Origin: Winogradskyella echinorum
GTDB lineage: Bacteria > Bacteroidota > Bacteroidia > Flavobacteriales > Flavobacteriaceae
Direction: 5' to 3'
NCBI RefSeq assembly: GCF_014297365.1
Contig: NZ_JACOQD010000001.1
Coordinates: 1,550,001-1,614,000 of the forward strand
DNA length: 64,000 nt
The notes under the pieces are model-generated. The model did not search any database. It was not told the origin of the DNA and saw only the letters and a program-made list of their open reading frames with translations. The position numbers and the translations under genes are program-made. The number at the start of each line of letters is the position of its first letter. Positions within the stretch are counted from its first letter, which is position 1. Positions 63,217 through 64,000 of this stretch are shown piece by piece.

Positions 63217-64000
63217 ATGTTTAGTAAAGACCGTTGGGATGAGATACTCGAAGCTTTAAACGCTAATAAATTTAGAACGTTTTTAACAGCATTTGGTGTC
63301 TTTTGGGGCATCACAATTTTAGTATTGCTATTGGCGCTAACAAATGGGTTAAAAAATGGTGTTACTGCAGATTTTGGTGACTTTGCCACTAACTCTATGT
63401 TTATGTGGGCTCAAAGCACGTCAAAACCGTACAAGGGATTACCTAAAGGACGTCGATTTAATTACAAAATAAGCGATGTTGCCGCAATTAAGTCCGAAAT
63501 TCCCAATATAAAATATGTGTCTCCTAGAAATCAATTAGGTGGCTTTAGAGGAGCAAACAATGTAACTAGAGGTACTAAAACTGGTGCGTTTGAAATTTAT
63601 GGAGATTATCCAGAATATATTAAGCAACAACCTATGGATATTCTTCAGGGGAGATTTATCAGTTATTCAGATATTGAAGCCAAAAGAAAAGTCTGTGTTA
63701 TTGGTACAGGAGTTGTTAAAGGTATGTACGATAAAGATGAAGAAGTTTTAGGTACATATATAAAAGTTAATGGCGTTAACTTTTTGGTAGTTGGTACATT
63801 TAAAATGAGTAATAGTCAAGGAGATGGAGAGCAAGATGCTAGTACCATTTATATGCCTTTTACAACATTTGGGCAAGCCTTTAATAGAGGTGAAAATGTA
63901 GGTTGGATGGCGATTACTGCAGTAGATGGTGTCACTATAACATCCTTAAAACAGCAAGTTTTTGATTTAATGAAATCAAGACATAAAATAGATCCAACAG
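63217..64000 (+). CDS. Second MacB-like ABC transporter permease, 3' end outside window
   Basis: An open frame from the ATG at 63217 to the window end, 261 codons seen. It starts 'MFSKDRWDEILEALNANKFRTFLTAFGVFWGITILVLLLALTNGL', a single helix (about 19-43) like the preceding permease, and continues into a MacB periplasmic domain ('ILQGRFISYSDIEAKRKVCVIGTGVVKGMY', 'STIYMPFTTFGQAFN'). The FtsX helices must lie beyond the window. With the previous gene it suggests a heterodimeric permease; an HlyD-type adaptor is often encoded next in such sets. Confidence 0.92.
   Translation, partial: MFSKDRWDEILEALNANKFRTFLTAFGVFWGITILVLLLALTNGLKNGVTADFGDFATNSMFMWAQSTSKPYKGLPKGRRFNYKISDVAAIKSEIPNIKYVSPRNQLGGFRGANNVTRGTKTGAFEIYGDYPEYIKQQPMDILQGRFISYSDIEAKRKVCVIGTGVVKGMYDKDEEVLGTYIKVNGVNFLVVGTFKMSNSQGDGEQDASTIYMPFTTFGQAFNRGENVGWMAITAVDGVTITSLKQQVFDLMKSRHKIDPT

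Overview
The window is a gene-dense, AT-rich chromosomal segment from a member of the Bacteroidota, very probably a marine-type Flavobacteriaceae. The evidence is an alternative complex III (act) operon next to an aa3-type oxidase, the type IX secretion translocon gene sprA followed by gcvH, a VanZ gene, TonB genes and remB, a TonB-dependent receptor with a carboxypeptidase-like N-terminal domain, and promoters of the Bacteroidota type (TTTG, about 19-20 bases, TAnnTTTG). I see no insertion sequence, prophage, CRISPR array or defence island. Most of the segment is core genome; the most accessory-looking part is the sugar locus at 30.1-38.1 kb.

Layout. 0-4 kb: the 3' end of a GH20-like hexosaminidase, a palindromic repeat cluster, cutC and a GH2 beta-mannosidase lipoprotein. 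4-10 kb: a membrane metallophosphoesterase, a cysteine-less thioredoxin-fold protein, and on the minus strand a large DUF2723 membrane protein with a polysaccharide deacetylase. 9.9-11 kb: tRNA-Gln followed by what looks like a decayed second copy, then a tandem universal stress protein. 11-15.7 kb: rimP-nusA-infB behind a hairpin leader. 16.3-28 kb: actABCDEF followed by coxB and coxA, which gives a quinol:cytochrome c oxidoreductase and the core of its partner oxidase. 28-30 kb: ruvB and queG. 30-38 kb: a LacI-type regulator, a TonB-dependent receptor, an MFS transporter, a PfkB kinase and a GH13_18 sucrose phosphorylase-like enzyme; together these read as sucrose uptake and phosphorolysis, with twin LacI operators in the divergent promoter. 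38-43.5 kb: a DUF5686 outer-membrane protein, maeB and ruvA. 43.5-55.6 kb: sprA, gcvH, vanZ, two TonB-like genes and remB (gliding and T9SS-associated). 55.7-61.2 kb: ctaB, two subunit III genes, a subunit IV-like gene, an SCO-like protein without cysteines, SCO, DUF420 and a small CxxC membrane protein, which together form an oxidase completion and assembly cluster. 61.3-64 kb: a MacB-type ABC transporter cut by the window end.

How the parts fit. The two respiratory clusters are about 28 kb apart but complementary: the first encodes the act complex and oxidase subunits I and II, the second encodes heme O synthase, subunits III and IV and copper-delivery factors. The sugar locus resembles the Xanthomonas sux arrangement in logic (TonB receptor, inner-membrane transporter, LacI regulator, sucrose-cleaving GH13), but with a phosphorylase-type enzyme and a fructokinase-like kinase.

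I found no wholly novel system that I can defend. The best leads are the LacI double operator and the SusD-less sucrose locus, the paralogous TonB-C domain carried by three neighbouring genes including remB, the two unassigned proteins in the oxidase assembly cluster, the helix-hairpin-helix-like tail on ActC, and the tRNA-Gln/terminator duplication remnant.
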